Source: Morella rubra
Taxonomy: Eukaryota; Streptophyta; Magnoliopsida; Fagales; Myricaceae
Assembly (NCBI GenBank): GCA_003952965.2
Contig: CM025851.1
Span: forward strand, 2,815,307 to 2,879,306
DNA: 64,000 bases
Direction: 5' to 3'
The position numbers and the translations under genes are program-made. Below are positions 48,530 to 61,885 of the stretch, in pieces. Under the pieces are notes generated by a model, which searched no databases, was not told the origin of the DNA, and was given only the letters and a program-made list of their open reading frames with translations. How positions within the stretch are numbered: the stretch's first letter is position 1; each line of letters opens with the position of its first letter.

Positions 48530-51500
48530 TTATTTGCTTGTTGCTGAATCACCAGCTCTTAATTCTCTTTCAAGCTCATCAAATTCCCAGTCCCCAATCT
48601 CCTCTGCGGAGTAGTCTCTACCAACCTTCCCGAACTCAGACTCCAACTTAGCCAGTTCTGCTTCAGTGTCTAGCACTTGCTCTGTCTTGATTGCGGGTGA
48701 CTTGGGCTGCTCGTCTATCTCAGCTTTTGGTGTCTCAGTAGCAAGCGTTGGAGGCGGGGATGGAATTTTCTCCAGCTTCTCACTAGCTTGAGTTTCAGAT
48801 TTTGGGGTAGGAGTCTCCATTTCTAAATTTGGTCTCTCAATAGACTCGAACTCTGCTCTTAACTTCTCAATGTCATCAAAAAGCTCCTGGACCTTTGAAT
48901 CTTCTTTCCTGTATCAACCAGAGGCCAAATAATCCAATTTGAGGGAAAATTCCAGACCCCTAGAAAAATCATAAAGCGAAAAACAAAACAGGTGAAGTTA
49001 GCCACAATATGGAACCTGGATATTTTCCCTTGCTGAGCAAAAAACTGCTCCTTCATGTTATCCACTACACTGAAGGTGGTTATGATCTGAAACAAGAAAA
49101 CAAATCGGCAGACAAATAATAGGTCCAGCATTTGTTTTCCTTTCGCTCTTCTTCCACAGAGAACCAAAGACATGGAAAAAAAGAATTTTTTTCCTCTTCC
49201 TGCCCACCTCAAACTTCTTCAGTTCAATCTCAATAATAGGTTAAGAGTTTTTACCTTGGCTTCATAATCCAAATATTCCTGCTCAAGATTTTCCCTTGGG
49301 TTTAATACTTTAGACTCCTCGTTACCCAAAGTGGATGCATTCTCTGACCTGTCTCAACAGACGAAAAATTATAAAATAAAATAAAATCTGGTTAAAAAAT
49401 AGGTCTGAACTCGTTCAGTGCAACAAACGGCATTACCCCACACTCAAATTCTTCAAGTTCTCCACATATTTCCCAATACAGCTGATCCAAGGCCCCAGCT
49501 CTTTCTGCATAAGGGGTAAGAGGTTAGATAAGCAGCGTGGGAAGAGCTTTCAACTTTATCCAAAACTTTAAGTTTCGTTGTCAAAGTAAATCTTTAATAA
49601 AAAAGTACAATATATACCTTGTAATTAGAGAGGAGATGACTGGCCAAGTTCACAAAATAGTCCTCATGCCTCTCCAATTCATCACTTGGATATGCAAATA
49701 AGCAATACTAAGTAAAAATACATGACACATAAGAGAAAAAGTAATAACATTTGTCCTTCTCTATGCTAGAGGGTTTATACATGACAAATGCTTGAAAGAC
49801 AAAATTTCTGAAGGGCACTACTCAAGAACAATCAGCCAAGGTACATACTTGACCTGCTTCTCCTTAATTTCCGCATATGAGCATTGAAGAATCCAAGTAT
49901 CTTCCAGAAAATTAATCCATGTGCTGAGTACATCAGCTTCTACCCTAGATGAAGCTATGGATTTAGACAGGTCATCTTCCTGCAACAATTTCCAGATGAT
50001 ATTTCAGGTAGCTGAATGATAAAGAGCCAGCAAACATGCCCACCCTATAGCACAAATATTATCAGTATTAAATATATAAGCCTGTAAAGAATCTGGGAAT
50101 GAAGAATCCAAACCTTTGATTTCAAGTGTTCAACTATCTGATTGTTAGCTTCCTCAAACTGGTCCCTCTCTTCTCTGGCATTGTGAAGGCGCGCATGAGC
50201 AGCAGCCAAGGAGATATTAACCTACTTCACATGCACCAGTCTTAAAATCTTCAAAATAATCAAGACCTAGCCATATGGGACACATCACAAAGGTCTTCTA
50301 AAAAGCCTCAAATAAGAGGCTGACCAGCCCCTGATCAACTTTCAGACTCTTCTGTATCTTATATCTTCCAAAGAGAAGATGTCCTAATCACGACTTTGAT
50401 ACAAGTTCAAAGTCTTACCAATTTTCAAGGTACTTGCAGCTACATTATAACTGAAAAAAATAATATTTTATCAACCACCTTTAGCCAATTACTAATGCAT
50501 TCCCTGCAGCATACTTAAATAAGGAAACAGTTTCAATTGTAAATAGACAATATTTTTTTTTGGTGGGGGTGGGGAACCAATGCCCCACAACTAACAAAGG
50601 CAGAATCCATAGAATGCAGATTTAAAATGTTGGAAGAGATATGTAAAGGCGGAATAAAATGTGATAGAAACCAAAATAACAAGAATGTGCTTCCCCGCAA
50701 ATATAAATGTCATTTTGATGTGTGTGAGAGAGAGAAAGCAAGGAGGAGGAAGAAGAAAACAGTGAGAAACCCTTTTCAATTCAGCTTCAAGATCATCTCT
50801 TTGTCTTTCGAGTTCTGCTATCTCAGCTGCTAATTCCTGGAAACAAATTTATGGAAACTAACACTTCAATATTTCTCCTAAACAAATTGGCACAGCAAAT
50901 ATACAAATCCGCTGGCAGTAGCAAGCATGGGTTTTGTACTGCATATATACCATAAAGCCTAGGAAGAATCATTAACAACAAAGGAAGCCACAGTAGTGTT
51001 ACTTTCAAATGAATCTACACAGTATCCCAGATTCTAAATGTTACACAACTATTCAGGACCATCAAGTGTGAAACATTATGAAACCAAGCAACAAGATGTT
51101 TATGATACCAAAAATATGCACGCACATAGATTATGACATTCTCAAAGGTTGCAAAACTACATAAAAAATTTAGAGCTCGAACTAAAAGAAAATACATAAA
51201 CACATATATGTACATATCTGTATATCTATAGGACATAAAAAATCGCAAGTCCCCACAATAATTGATTACAAACTATAACTTCTATGGCGCTTGGCAGACC
51301 TTTGAGCAACCATCCATAATTTTCATACAATTTTAAGTGATCAATGCCACCTAAATGACAGAATATTAGAAATGCAAAGCCTTCTTCAAATAATTCCACG
51401 ATACACTTTTCTCATTCCTACCTATAACTACAAGAGAATGGTCTCCTTTTCTTTATCGACTACATAGCAGCGGCAACAGACATGAAAAACGCATTTCTGT

Positions 51501-54500
51501 GGAAGCACATTACCTTTTCCCTTCCACTAACTTCACTTGCTTTGGCCACACGTACCTTTAATGCCTCCTCTTGCTGCAGTCTGCCAATAGAGAAAGAGAG
51601 AATAGTTTTAAACCTAACATCCAAAAGCAACAGTGGAATAAGTACAAAGCATATATCATTCATTGCATTCAAGTGATCAATTATCCACCACATGAACCCC
51701 ATAAGTAGTCATAAAGAGGTTCAGGTTTGCCTTACATCTTGTTTCTTGACATAGCTACAATGTCCATTTAACATTTATTCCCATTTCTTTCACGAGGCCT
51801 TCCGGTCCCAACGAGGTAGATTAGTTTGTAATGTTTCTCGAGTTGTAACCTCTTATTACCAATATCTACTGTAAAATGGACAATATAATTTCATTAAACC
51901 GTAGGAAAGGTGAGAGATTCAGGTCCAAAAAGCTAAGACTCCAGGAATCTCCGAGTTTTAAGACATTTCAAAGGACCCATTAACTCGCTAAAAACCTCAT
52001 TTAGTGATTTACGCTTAGTTGAAGGAATCGGTCAATCCAAGCATCCTCCACACAACCCAATCTTTAGTCGTACAAAATCTAAACTTCAGCCTCTCAACCT
52101 GTCACCCTGTTAGTTCTAATTTTAAGTGATTATTTGAAACAAAGTATAAACCAGTTGAATGGCTGTTGAGCAATTCTCAAAATAGCCTAAGATTGTTAGG
52201 GAGGACTAGTAGTTAATAATCCCATATTCTGCGAGCAGAGAACTGACCAACAGAGAAACGAGGTAAATTAGTGTTTTACAGGATAATTAGAGGTGGTGGA
52301 GCAAGTAAGATATACTCTCTACAAGCAAGCACCACGCTTGGTAACAAAACACCCCCTGGGGTAAGACTTATTCTGGTAATCAGTAACAATGCAAGGAATA
52401 AGGAGTAATGCACAACTCATCTCTGGATAAGGGTTGTGGGATCTCTAAAAGCAAACACCATGCTTTTTGGTGCGGGTAATAACTTGGAGGCCTTAAAGAA
52501 TCTTGGTAAACCATCAGTCATCTTTCCATTGAAGAACAAAGACAACCTGAAATTAACTGTAAATCCAGTACTAGATTACCATTAGGTTCATTACCACGCT
52601 ACTCAAAACAAAGAGTTTGGCCCAATACAATCAGATACCAGCTCTTTTCTTTCACAAAATAAAAACCCCCAAAAAATTCATGACATGTCCTTCCTACAGG
52701 ATAAGGGCCTGGCATGCTTTATAAGCAACACTTGACTTCAAATAACATTTAAACGGAAACAAAAGACCACTGTACCACTGAATCCAGATTACAACAATCT
52801 GACCATAGACTTGTTACACGCAAGGCATAATGCTTTATGCATACTCCAAGCCAACTTTCTAATAGGACAAAATAAAGTGTTCCACTGGTCATATTAACTA
52901 ATCAGAAACAGTTTCTAGCTCATAGGTACAGTACAATCTCAATTTAAGGTCACAGATTAAGAAAGTAGTTCGATTTATACCGGTGTTCTGATATACGTTT
53001 TTCAGCTTTTGCAGCTGAGCTAGCAAGAGATTCTGATAAGACCTTCAACTTATCCACCTGCTCATAGACAAAAGACAACAGTGGTGACAGTAGCTTTGGA
53101 AACATTTAAGGGACCTCAGCATTTACTTATTAATACATGTAACAGCAAAAAGAAATTATCTGGGAATCAGTTGGGGGAAAAAAAAAAAAGAAGGGAAAAG
53201 CAATTTGCACAATCTGAGGCCAAGGGATTGGCACCAATAAGTTATGCACTGCTTTATTATATGCTTCAACCCATAGGTATTGAGGAACTTTGCTTGCGTC
53301 AGTTTTTAAGCAGTCTAAGTGATTTGCCTTTGTTTGAGGGGGGCAAGTAAGCAAGCCACAGGTCATTAACTCAATTAAAACTTGTTCCATGGAACTTATT
53401 AGTAGTACCTATTACGTACCCAAACACAAATGCAAAAAAGCACAATGCAACTTTGCTGAAAGATGAATGCAGTGTATATTGGAAGCATACCTTTTGAGCA
53501 TGAACCTCAGGGGTGTCTCCATTGTTTAGGATTTTTTTTTTCAGTAAAAGCCCTTCCAATCTGGAACAAACTCGAATATGGGCAAGCGCTTCTTTCAAAG
53601 CCTGCCATAAACATAGAACAACAAAACTCCATGTACAACTTCCCACTCAAAAATATAAGCATCAAGAAAGAAATGTTGGATTAGTGTACACTTTGCTCAT
53701 GAGATCTCTGATTCCATGAGATATATTATTTGCACAAGTAACCAAATTTCAGCAAGAAATCTAAATTCAAGATAAGAACAGAAGAATAATATCAAGAAGG
53801 AATAAATGGAAGTATGTCATGCCTTGGCAACCATTTAATCTCCTGCTTTTAAAAAACACAATAAAATCATCACTGTGTTACTCTTATATTCAATTATATT
53901 TGCATATTCACGAAGAACAAGCTAACCTCCATTGTCGCTAAATCTGTTACTTCCGACATCTTTTTACCGCCTTCATCTAAAGACTTCTGGGAAGCTGCAA
54001 TTTCTTCAAGCTTTCTCTTAAGTCCAACAGCTTCAGCATCAATTCTGTAAATAAATAAATTAAGAAACAACCTGTTAACTTTCTTTTTCTTTCCTTTTCC
54101 TCTTTCTAAATTAAGGAACGTATTAAATGAGCCCCAAATGGGATGTCACCCAAGAGATGAGCCGCATTGACCTAGCAAAGCATCAAGGCTTGCGATTTTT
54201 TTTTTTTAAATGATCAGTGGAGAAAGAAAAATAACTACTGCAACAACAGGAAAAATCTTGTAGGCAATCAAAGTTTGCAAGGGAAGAGACAAGTCAATTT
54301 CTGCAACTGAGATGTTCTGTCATCACATAAGCTCCACAGCATGCATAGTGGAGCCATCTACAGCCCAGCAGCCTTAATTTATTAAGTTGTCACAGCCAGA
54401 TCAACATCACCTTCATCCTTGAATTTGAAATCAAAGACCATTTTGCATAGCAATGGGACAATAAAATAGAGTATAATCTAATGATTCCCTAGCACCCTCG

Positions 54501-57500
54501 ATACATATCCACCAGTTAACCTTAAAGTTATACGCAGAGAAGAAACATCTTGGTGAGTGCCTGAGTATGCACCAAATTTCCAAGATTACCTGTCAAGGAG
54601 AACTACTCGTACCCTGTCTTTTAGGGACCTTATAGTTGAACTCACTACAAATTTTGTGCCACTGGTGTAGGGCTAACCCAAAGAACCATTTTTGTAATTT
54701 CACTCACCTTAGTCCCCAGCTAGAGAAAAGGCTTAAATTGGAAGTCATTTACCCAATCCTGCACAGTTTTAGAAGTGTAGAATTTTACAAATGTAAGTAA
54801 CTTTCGTCTTCTTTTTCTTGCTGAGCAAGATTTGATCCATACCCCGGTTCAGCCCTTGTTTCTACCATCTAAACAGGAAGCAAGCACATACTTAACTAGC
54901 AGCAGGTGGCACTAAGAGCTGTGTTTTTCAAACTCCAGCTTGGCATAAAACTGACAAGCACCCTCTCGCCAAGCAGATGTCCACCAACATGAAAGCAGCA
55001 GGACTTTTAGAAAGCATGACAATGACTACAAAGAATGCTACTGGATATGAATATCTACTTAGAAACGAATCACTGTATATCTGCTGAATTACGTAATCTG
55101 AAGAACTGCACTCATGATAAAAGCTATTCATGCTAGCAGCAGTGTTTGAAGGGTAAGAAGCTTAATTAGGATGTCAATATCAACTATTGCTCTATTGTGA
55201 AATAAAGTGACATACTGCATGCCAAGGAATGGAAAAATCATCAGTCCTACAAGCCAACACGGGGAGAATGAGGTGAAATTTTGTAGGAGTCACTTGTTAT
55301 GCACCTTCCAATATCAGCATTAAGTTTCAATCCTGTAATGGCACCTTGTGCAAATTGAAGCAATTCCTCCCGCTTCACCTGAATATGAAATACACATAAA
55401 TATCTGTAGTTTTGAACTTCAAAGCGCAAAGAAGGGCGAAAGCTCATGCAAGCTGCCCTCTAGATACTCCAACTCATTGTTGTGAGTTAGAATAATACAT
55501 TGTTTGGGGATAAACTCTGATGCAGCTCTCCAAAATAGTAACATAAGGCTAAAAAGGAGGACAATGCCAGAATATTTCTTTATCAAAATCTTGTTCCTCC
55601 CTAACACATAAAGTGACCTAGTTTTTGTCCTTTTGGGTCATTACTTTCTTGATGTACTCTTTACTAATACTGTTGTGCAACACTGTATGAAAAGGTTTAT
55701 TTCTTATCAAGGAGCAAAAGTACAGTATAAGAGTCAAAATGAAAAGCATACACTATGCTGCCTACGAAGTGGACTTGGGAATGATGGTTTTTCTAACAAG
55801 GCATTTGTTAATTGACATATTTTGCCAAGCAATACATGAAGAAATTCCCTGTTTGTGCGTGTGTGTAGAGCATGCTTCCCATGTAAAGCAGTTAAATATC
55901 ATAAGGCTCGTCTTTTTGTTACATTATTTGCGTGAACGTTCACGTCTTTACCAGTACTTCATCTTGGTAGCTTGAAAAGACTTTTGCCAGATCCTGTATG
56001 CTGCTCACTATTGCATTATGAACTTCTTTTCCTCCAGTAAGACAGAGCCTACAAGCAAAAAATATCATTTTCCAACATTTTGATTTTATTAAACGTAAAC
56101 CCAAGTCAAGAATCCTGAAAACTAATTTTTCATTTGCCTCAAAGGACCAAAATCCCCAAACTGCAGAACAAGACAATAAGATTAAAAAAACCATTTCTTC
56201 ATTCAGTTAAAATCTAATTAATCAACAAAATTTCCAGTACAGTGATATTAAATAAATGCAGGCAGTTCCAGACAACAATAAATAATTTAGTACTTTGAGA
56301 AAACTCACTCAAACATCTCCAGGAGCAGGGGCACTTCATCCTCAACTGGTGCTTCAAGAATCTGAGGCATAGAAAAGAGTAAACCTGCGGTTAACCTCCA
56401 TAATCAGCAATCATAAAACGTAGAGATGCATTTCTTTTCATATGAACAGTTAAGTGAGCATAACCCATTGCTCCTTTTTTTGGGAGGGGGGTGAGCTCTT
56501 TGTTCATATGAATAGGGCTTGGAAATAGTAACGGAAACTCTTTAACAACTACTGATCAACCAAAGGAAAGTTTTCCTTTGATTCAATATGTAGACAGAAG
56601 ACAAAACTTCCTGTAAAGGAGCAAACTGGTTTACGAAAAATGTAAATAGATTCAAATAAATCAATTTACACCTGCATTGTATACTGTTTAGTACATTTTC
56701 AAGGAAAAAAACCAAAATATTAATGTTTTGGAGATTTCTCTCTACCCTAGATAATCGAATCAGCATGCACTACTCCACTGAAGATAACCAGACTTCAAAG
56801 TGATCTCATCTAAATATTAGGTGCCAACTTAATTACACAATCAACTACTTCCTAAAGGTCTCATTCTTGACTGCCAAGAATAGGACACAACTAGCATTCT
56901 AACTGCAACACAAATTTTCCCCGAACCTACCAGGTATACCACAAACAGAAAACAATCCACCTAATCTAGATTTACGGTAATGCCCTTGTCTCTCTAATAT
57001 TCTTCTGTTAGTAAAACCCAAATGGACTGTAGGCCAGGACATTCGAGGCTAATGAAATTAATCATCTAATCTCTACCTACCAATTGACAATTAGGGGTTG
57101 CATCTCCAAAATACAGCATATCTTACACTTAACAGACCAAAACACAACCAATTGGGAAATTTTGGAATTATTTCAATAACCAATCACATATTTCGATTTC
57201 TTATTAAACAAGCTTATTTTTGCTATACTGTTTGATTCAAGTTCATAAGAAGCAAAAACATATGCTACACCAGTGCTCCACAGTTACAGGGTTGCCCCTA
57301 CAAACTCTTGGCTGACCACAAACCTGAACTCACAAAGAAACCTCTAAATGCACTAACTTGCACTTGTTTAGCAAGTTCGCTATACTCTACTTACTGTATA
57401 CGCACACGATACTGTAGTTTTTTATAAGTACATACAAGAGACTGGAGTTAGTTTCAACTAACTCCATGTACATGGCCTATATAAATTATTGAAGTTAGTT

Positions 57501-58890
57501 TGATGTACCATAGACAGTGTTATGCCCTCCAGAGCCTGACTCTGAAGAAAAACATTGAGAAAATTCAGTGGCTCACCCCCAACATCAGCATCATAATACA
57601 GGACCTACAAGAGAAGGGAAAAATAAGAGGTAATCAGCTTAAACAAAATGGCACCCGTTTACTTCAGATTACATCAAATAGCCATACTGCTGTGGAAAAA
57701 CATTCTGAGCCATCAAGTCATGAAACAGTCAATGCAGGAGGCATGATCAACATTAATGGTTTGGGACCCTACTGGGAAGAAAAAGAAAATGGAACTGCTA
57801 ATAATATAACCATAACGCTAGCAATTATAGATTCCAACAATTAAAAACAAAAGGTTTACTCACCATAGAAGGTCTTTTTGGGCTATCCTTTCCTTCATCT
57901 GAAGCAAGGTGTTGCTCTTTATCTTCAAGGGCGGCTCCAGATGATTTTTTGACCTCTTTAAGCACAACCAACCATCTCCTCAGTAACTGAACTCTCTCAG
58001 CACCCCTACAGGAAACAGCAGCTTCTTCCAGTCTCTTAACGGTCTGCTTAGCACTTCTAAAGTTCCGAGCAACCTATATATGCATGCAACTTAACGAAGT
58101 TAGATAGCTGGTATATAAAATATTTATTTCGGAAAAAATATATTTTTCACCCACGAATTACTATATGTTTTGCATTTTGCACCCTAAACTATCACGTTTG
58201 AGACATTGCGCCCATAAACTACCAATCTCTAACACATTGCACCCTTTGTCTGACTTTTTTTTTTTCTAACAAAACAACAATTATACCCTTAAATGTAACC
58301 TGCTACTTGAATTTTTTTAAGAGCATAATCGAAATTTTGTATTAACAAAAAAAAAACTCATGTTCAGTTCAAATGCAAAATGCAAAAGATATGGTAGTTT
58401 ATTTTCCCCATTTTTTTCTGAATTTGGACGAAAACTAAACCACCACATAAAGCAAACAAAATCTTCCAATTGCCACAAATGCGATTGAAAACATAATAAC
58501 TGGGAATTAAAATCTAAGACACCCCCTAAGCGAAAGAACAAAGCAATTTCAGCTAATGTTGGCAGAACGTACGTAACTAAAGTACGCGACGAAAAAAGTA
58601 GTCTACTATTTCTGATTGCAGAAACGAAATAAACAAATGAATATCTTACTATTTTCCTCAATTTCTAGCTATCCATAAATATAATGAAAAAGAAAGTGCG
58701 AGAAAGGCAAAAACCAAAAGAGAAAATGTAGGAAAAATACAATCCGATCTTGAAGGATTTTGGCGCCTTCAGCAACAGCTTGGCCGGCTTGGTGGACGAC
58801 GGAGTCAGCGTAGTTCTTGACGGTGCGGGTAAGGTTGTTCTTGTTGCCGACCTCCACCGCCTTGCTCACAGCAGATCTCAGCCACGACAT
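48530..58890 (-). CDS. Plant coiled-coil protein of unknown function
   Basis: An 18-exon gene encoding 678 residues. Exons in transcript order: 58890-58741, 58073-57864, 57604-57509, 56361-56309, 56048-55952, 55378-55305, 54044-53927, 53601-53491, 53057-52981, 51580-51514, 50836-50771, 50221-50114, 49979-49849, 49684-49618, 49504-49437, 49348-49255, 49086-49016, 48908-48530. All phases agree and the total is 2037 nt. The N-terminus [20 protein letters not shown] is conserved in plants, followed by [19 protein letters not shown]. Heptad-rich coiled coils run through the middle ([39 protein letters not shown]). Short blocks such as [18 protein letters not shown] and [18 protein letters not shown] follow, then a Pro/Glu-rich linker and an acidic tail ([18 protein letters not shown]). 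No enzymatic domain or membrane helix is seen. I recall similar Arabidopsis proteins labelled only as myosin-heavy-chain-like. Function is unknown. Confidence 0.88.
58130..58310. mobile_element. Partial MITE in intron 1 of the coiled-coil gene
   Basis: ATATATTTTTCACCCACGAA, TTTGCACCCTAAACT, GAGACATTGCGCCC and CACATTGCACCC match the repeated words of the 45308-45622 element. Only part of one arm appears preserved. It lies within the intron between exons 58890-58741 and 58073-57864. Confidence 0.65.
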
Positions 58891-60428
58891 TCTCCACGAA
58901 TCCCAGAAAATCGCCGAGAGAAATAGAAATTCTGAAAAATAAAATAGATGGAGAAGGAGAAAAGAAGGTGTTTTGGGGGAGGGTTTAAAAGAGGAAATTG
59001 GGGAAAGTGCTGGCGTTTTGGATGATTTGGGATCGGAGGGGAAGCGGGCAGCGAGCGGCTCAAACGTGGATTAGGCAAGTTTTGGAGCTGAACCGGCGTC
59101 GTTTAAGGTTCTGGTAGTGGTAATGGGAGCGGCTGGGTGGACTTTAACCGGGACCGAACTACCAGTCCACGCAGTTTCCGTATTTTACCTCCACTTCTTT
59201 TAGAATTCACAAATGGATTGCTTACCATTCCCGGCAAATCTTCTTACACTAATTTCTTTCCGTCAAATTATCCGCGCAAAAAAAATATATTCTTTCATGT
59301 AATTCAATCCAATAGAGTAATAACATGGTATTTATTTGTAAAATTTTGGATAATTAAATTTTTAAAGTGTTAAAATTGATAAAAGAGTGAAAAGAAAAAT
59401 AATTTAAATAAAAATTTTTATATTTATTTGTGTTAGAATTGGAGTTGAAGTTGATAAAAACTGTTAGGAGAGAAATAATTTTATATAATTACCATGTAAT
59501 TATTTAAAACAGTACTGCTAGGCAAATACTTCGAAAGGAACAGCTGACTCCTGAATCCCAAAAAAGAAAAACGAAAACTTTTTCTTGGTTTATTTTCTCG
59601 CCATTTTGGTCGCGGTGACTGTTAACCTTCCATTCTGGTCCCGTTTGTTTTCTCAATATTTTGGGACATAAAAATTTCTAACAAAACAAATACACTCCAA
59701 AATTTTTAACTTTTATACATACATACTTCACCTTTCACAAAACTCCAATAAATCTCAATAAAGTAAAGATTCCCAAAATTTCGAGAATATTCTTTAAAAT
59801 TTTGACAAACAAACACCCCCTCTATCTGTTTGGCTGTTTAGAACTAGTAGAAGTATCTCATGACCGGCCCATACAGTAGAGGGGAAGGAACTGGGCCAGG
59901 CCTATATACAAAACTCCGCTCACTCTTAGGCCAAGCTCAAGGCTGGTTCCCGCGACTTTCTGGTTAAATGACATTGTCGGCCACCTTATCTCCTATCGGC
60001 CTCTCTAATTGGGCTCGGCCGACGAGAGCACCGTCCAAGTTGGTACGCAGTTATTGCATATCCATAAAAACTATATTTTTAAATTGCTCTAAGATTTATA
60101 TTTAATATTCTTATACGTGAAAATCTGTAGATTCACGCCTTCATTACGAGGTCTTGAAATCGGATCGGAGTTTTAATCAACTAAACTGCCCATTTTGAGA
60201 TTAAGATGGGCTCCTTAAATGCAGTGGCCTTGGATCAGCGCATAGAATTGAATGCGACGGGATTTTTCAATGATAGCTAGTCTAGTCAGAATAGAGAGCC
60301 GCTGCCGCAAGTTCAATTGTTTCCATAAATGCAATTGCACTCGCAATTTGCATGCTGTATCGGCTAATCTGTCTTTGTGTTATGAATTATTTTGTTATTT
60401 GATTCCTTGTGCTCGCTAACGTGCTCAG
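58891..60428. other. Intergenic region upstream of the chalcone isomerase relic
   Basis: The first ~150 bases are the coiled-coil gene's 5' leader and promoter. An AT-rich block (59340-59510) and a MITE-like element (59640-59822) follow. I searched 59830-60428 for a first exon of chalcone isomerase and saw none. Confidence 0.5.
59640..59822. mobile_element. MITE-like element, GTTTGTTT-ended family, copy 2
   Basis: Begins CCGTTTGTTTTCTCAATATT and ends GACAAACAAACACCCCC. It is homologous throughout to 26308-26492, with scattered substitutions, and in the same orientation. Confidence 0.8.
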
Positions 60429-60947
60429 GGGAAAGGGGATTGATGATTCAAGGGGAGATGGTGAATGTCACGGCCATAGGGGTGTGCTTGGAGGACGACG
60501 CCTTGCCTTCACTCGCCGTTAAGTGGAGAGGAAAGAGTGCGGAGGAGCTGTTTGAATCTGACGAATTATTCAGGGACGTCGTTAAGGGTACGTAACGAAC
60601 TTACTGAGAGAAAGATTGTTAAAGAAGTTTTGGCATATGAACAAATCTCGCTAAAAAAGAAAAGAGACAAAAAGATGTTTGAACTTTGATGTATCAACAC
60701 GGTTACCTTTCTTTCACACGTAGGTCCCTTTGAGAAGTTCATCCAGGTCACACCGTTCTTGCAGTTAATAAATTACGGATTCGCTGCCAAGTTCTCTGAT
60801 AAACTTATTGGATATTGAAAATCTGTTGAACTTTACACTGATGTAGAAGCCAAAGCCATTGAAAAGTATATGGAAGCCTTCACGGATGAGAAACTATCAT
60901 CTAGTTCCGCCATCCTCTTCCGACAATCACCTAGCGAATCGATAATG
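60429..60947 (+). pseudogene. CHI: Chalcone isomerase remnant (two exons, internal stop)
   Basis: Two exon-like segments, 60429-60587 and 60724-60947, joined by a 136-base GT-AG intron in matching phase, resemble the middle exons of chalcone isomerase, which cyclises chalcones to flavanones. Readable family blocks are [61 protein letters not shown] and SSAILFRQSP. An in-frame TGA at 60816-60818 stands where relatives have a tryptophan (FWKSV). The catalytic tyrosine and asparagine of the QYxxxxxxN segment are replaced by Phe and Lys. No first exon is found upstream and no last exon downstream. Together these features indicate a dead gene rather than one sequencing error. The intron borders are still clean, so decay may be moderately recent. 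Confidence 0.85.
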
Positions 60948-61454
60948 GTTAGTTAATCATTATTAAAGACTATGACGTCCTACAATTTTTGTGTTGGAAG
61001 AAAATTTGATAATACATGCACAAAATTTTCCCTTTTCCCTTAAATAATTCGAGACACTGAACTTAGAGTATCATACCCTCCATTAATATATCTTATGTTT
61101 TCTTCTTCCTAATTGCGGAAAAAAGCATTTATTAGTTGATGAAGTTGTGACACCCCACTACTAATTTTAAAAGTGGGCACAATTACTTTTCCATATAAGC
61201 GACCTGAATCAACAGGCCTACGGCCCAGCTCAGGACATAACACCTGGCCGTTGGCCCAATAAGCAAAGACCTAGCAAACGCTCAAAGAACAAAAGAAAAA
61301 GAAAGAAAAAGAACCGGAAGAATCAGTGGTGAAGGAAAGAAAAGAAATGGAGGTCAGTAGCTTCAATAACACGAGCCCAGCATAAGGTCCAATCAAATGG
61401 GCCGCTGGGCCGCATAAAGTCTTTCGGCAAAAAAGAAAGAAGTGGCTACCACAT

Positions 61455-61885
61455 AAACGTAAAACGATGTTGGGTCGAAATAGTCGATGTGAAAATTTGG
61501 ACCCCACGTTGTCTCGTATACCATAAAGCGCAATTGGAGTTATTGCAAGTTCAGACAGACCCGGGTTCAATTAAAGGAAACTTTCGGCTTTGACTGCAGT
61601 ACGGATCGAACCGTCTGTCCTAATTATCAAAATAGGTTGACACTGATAAGAAGTAATAAGATGAAAGTACATAAACGATGTTGGTTCAATGGGTCCAAAT
61701 AGTAGATGTGAAAGTTGGACCCCACGGTCTCGTATACCATAAAGTGCAGTTGGAGTTATTACAAGGTCAGACAGACCCGGGTTCAATTAAAGACAACTTT
61801 CGACTTTGACTGCAGTACGGAGCGAACTTTCCGTCCTAATTGTCAAAATAGACGGACTCTGATAAGAAGTTGTAAGATGAAAGTT
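61455..61885. repeat. Two-copy ~213-bp tandem duplication
   Basis: The unit at about 61457-61669 is repeated at about 61670-61883. Shared blocks include TCTCGTATACCATAAAG, TTGGAGTTATT, GTCAGACAGACCCGGGTTCA/GTTCAGACAGACCCGGGTTCA and CTTTGACTGCAGTACGGA. Identity is roughly 85-90% by eye. Each unit carries a GGGTTCAATT word resembling a pol III B box, but no A box was found. Confidence 0.9.
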
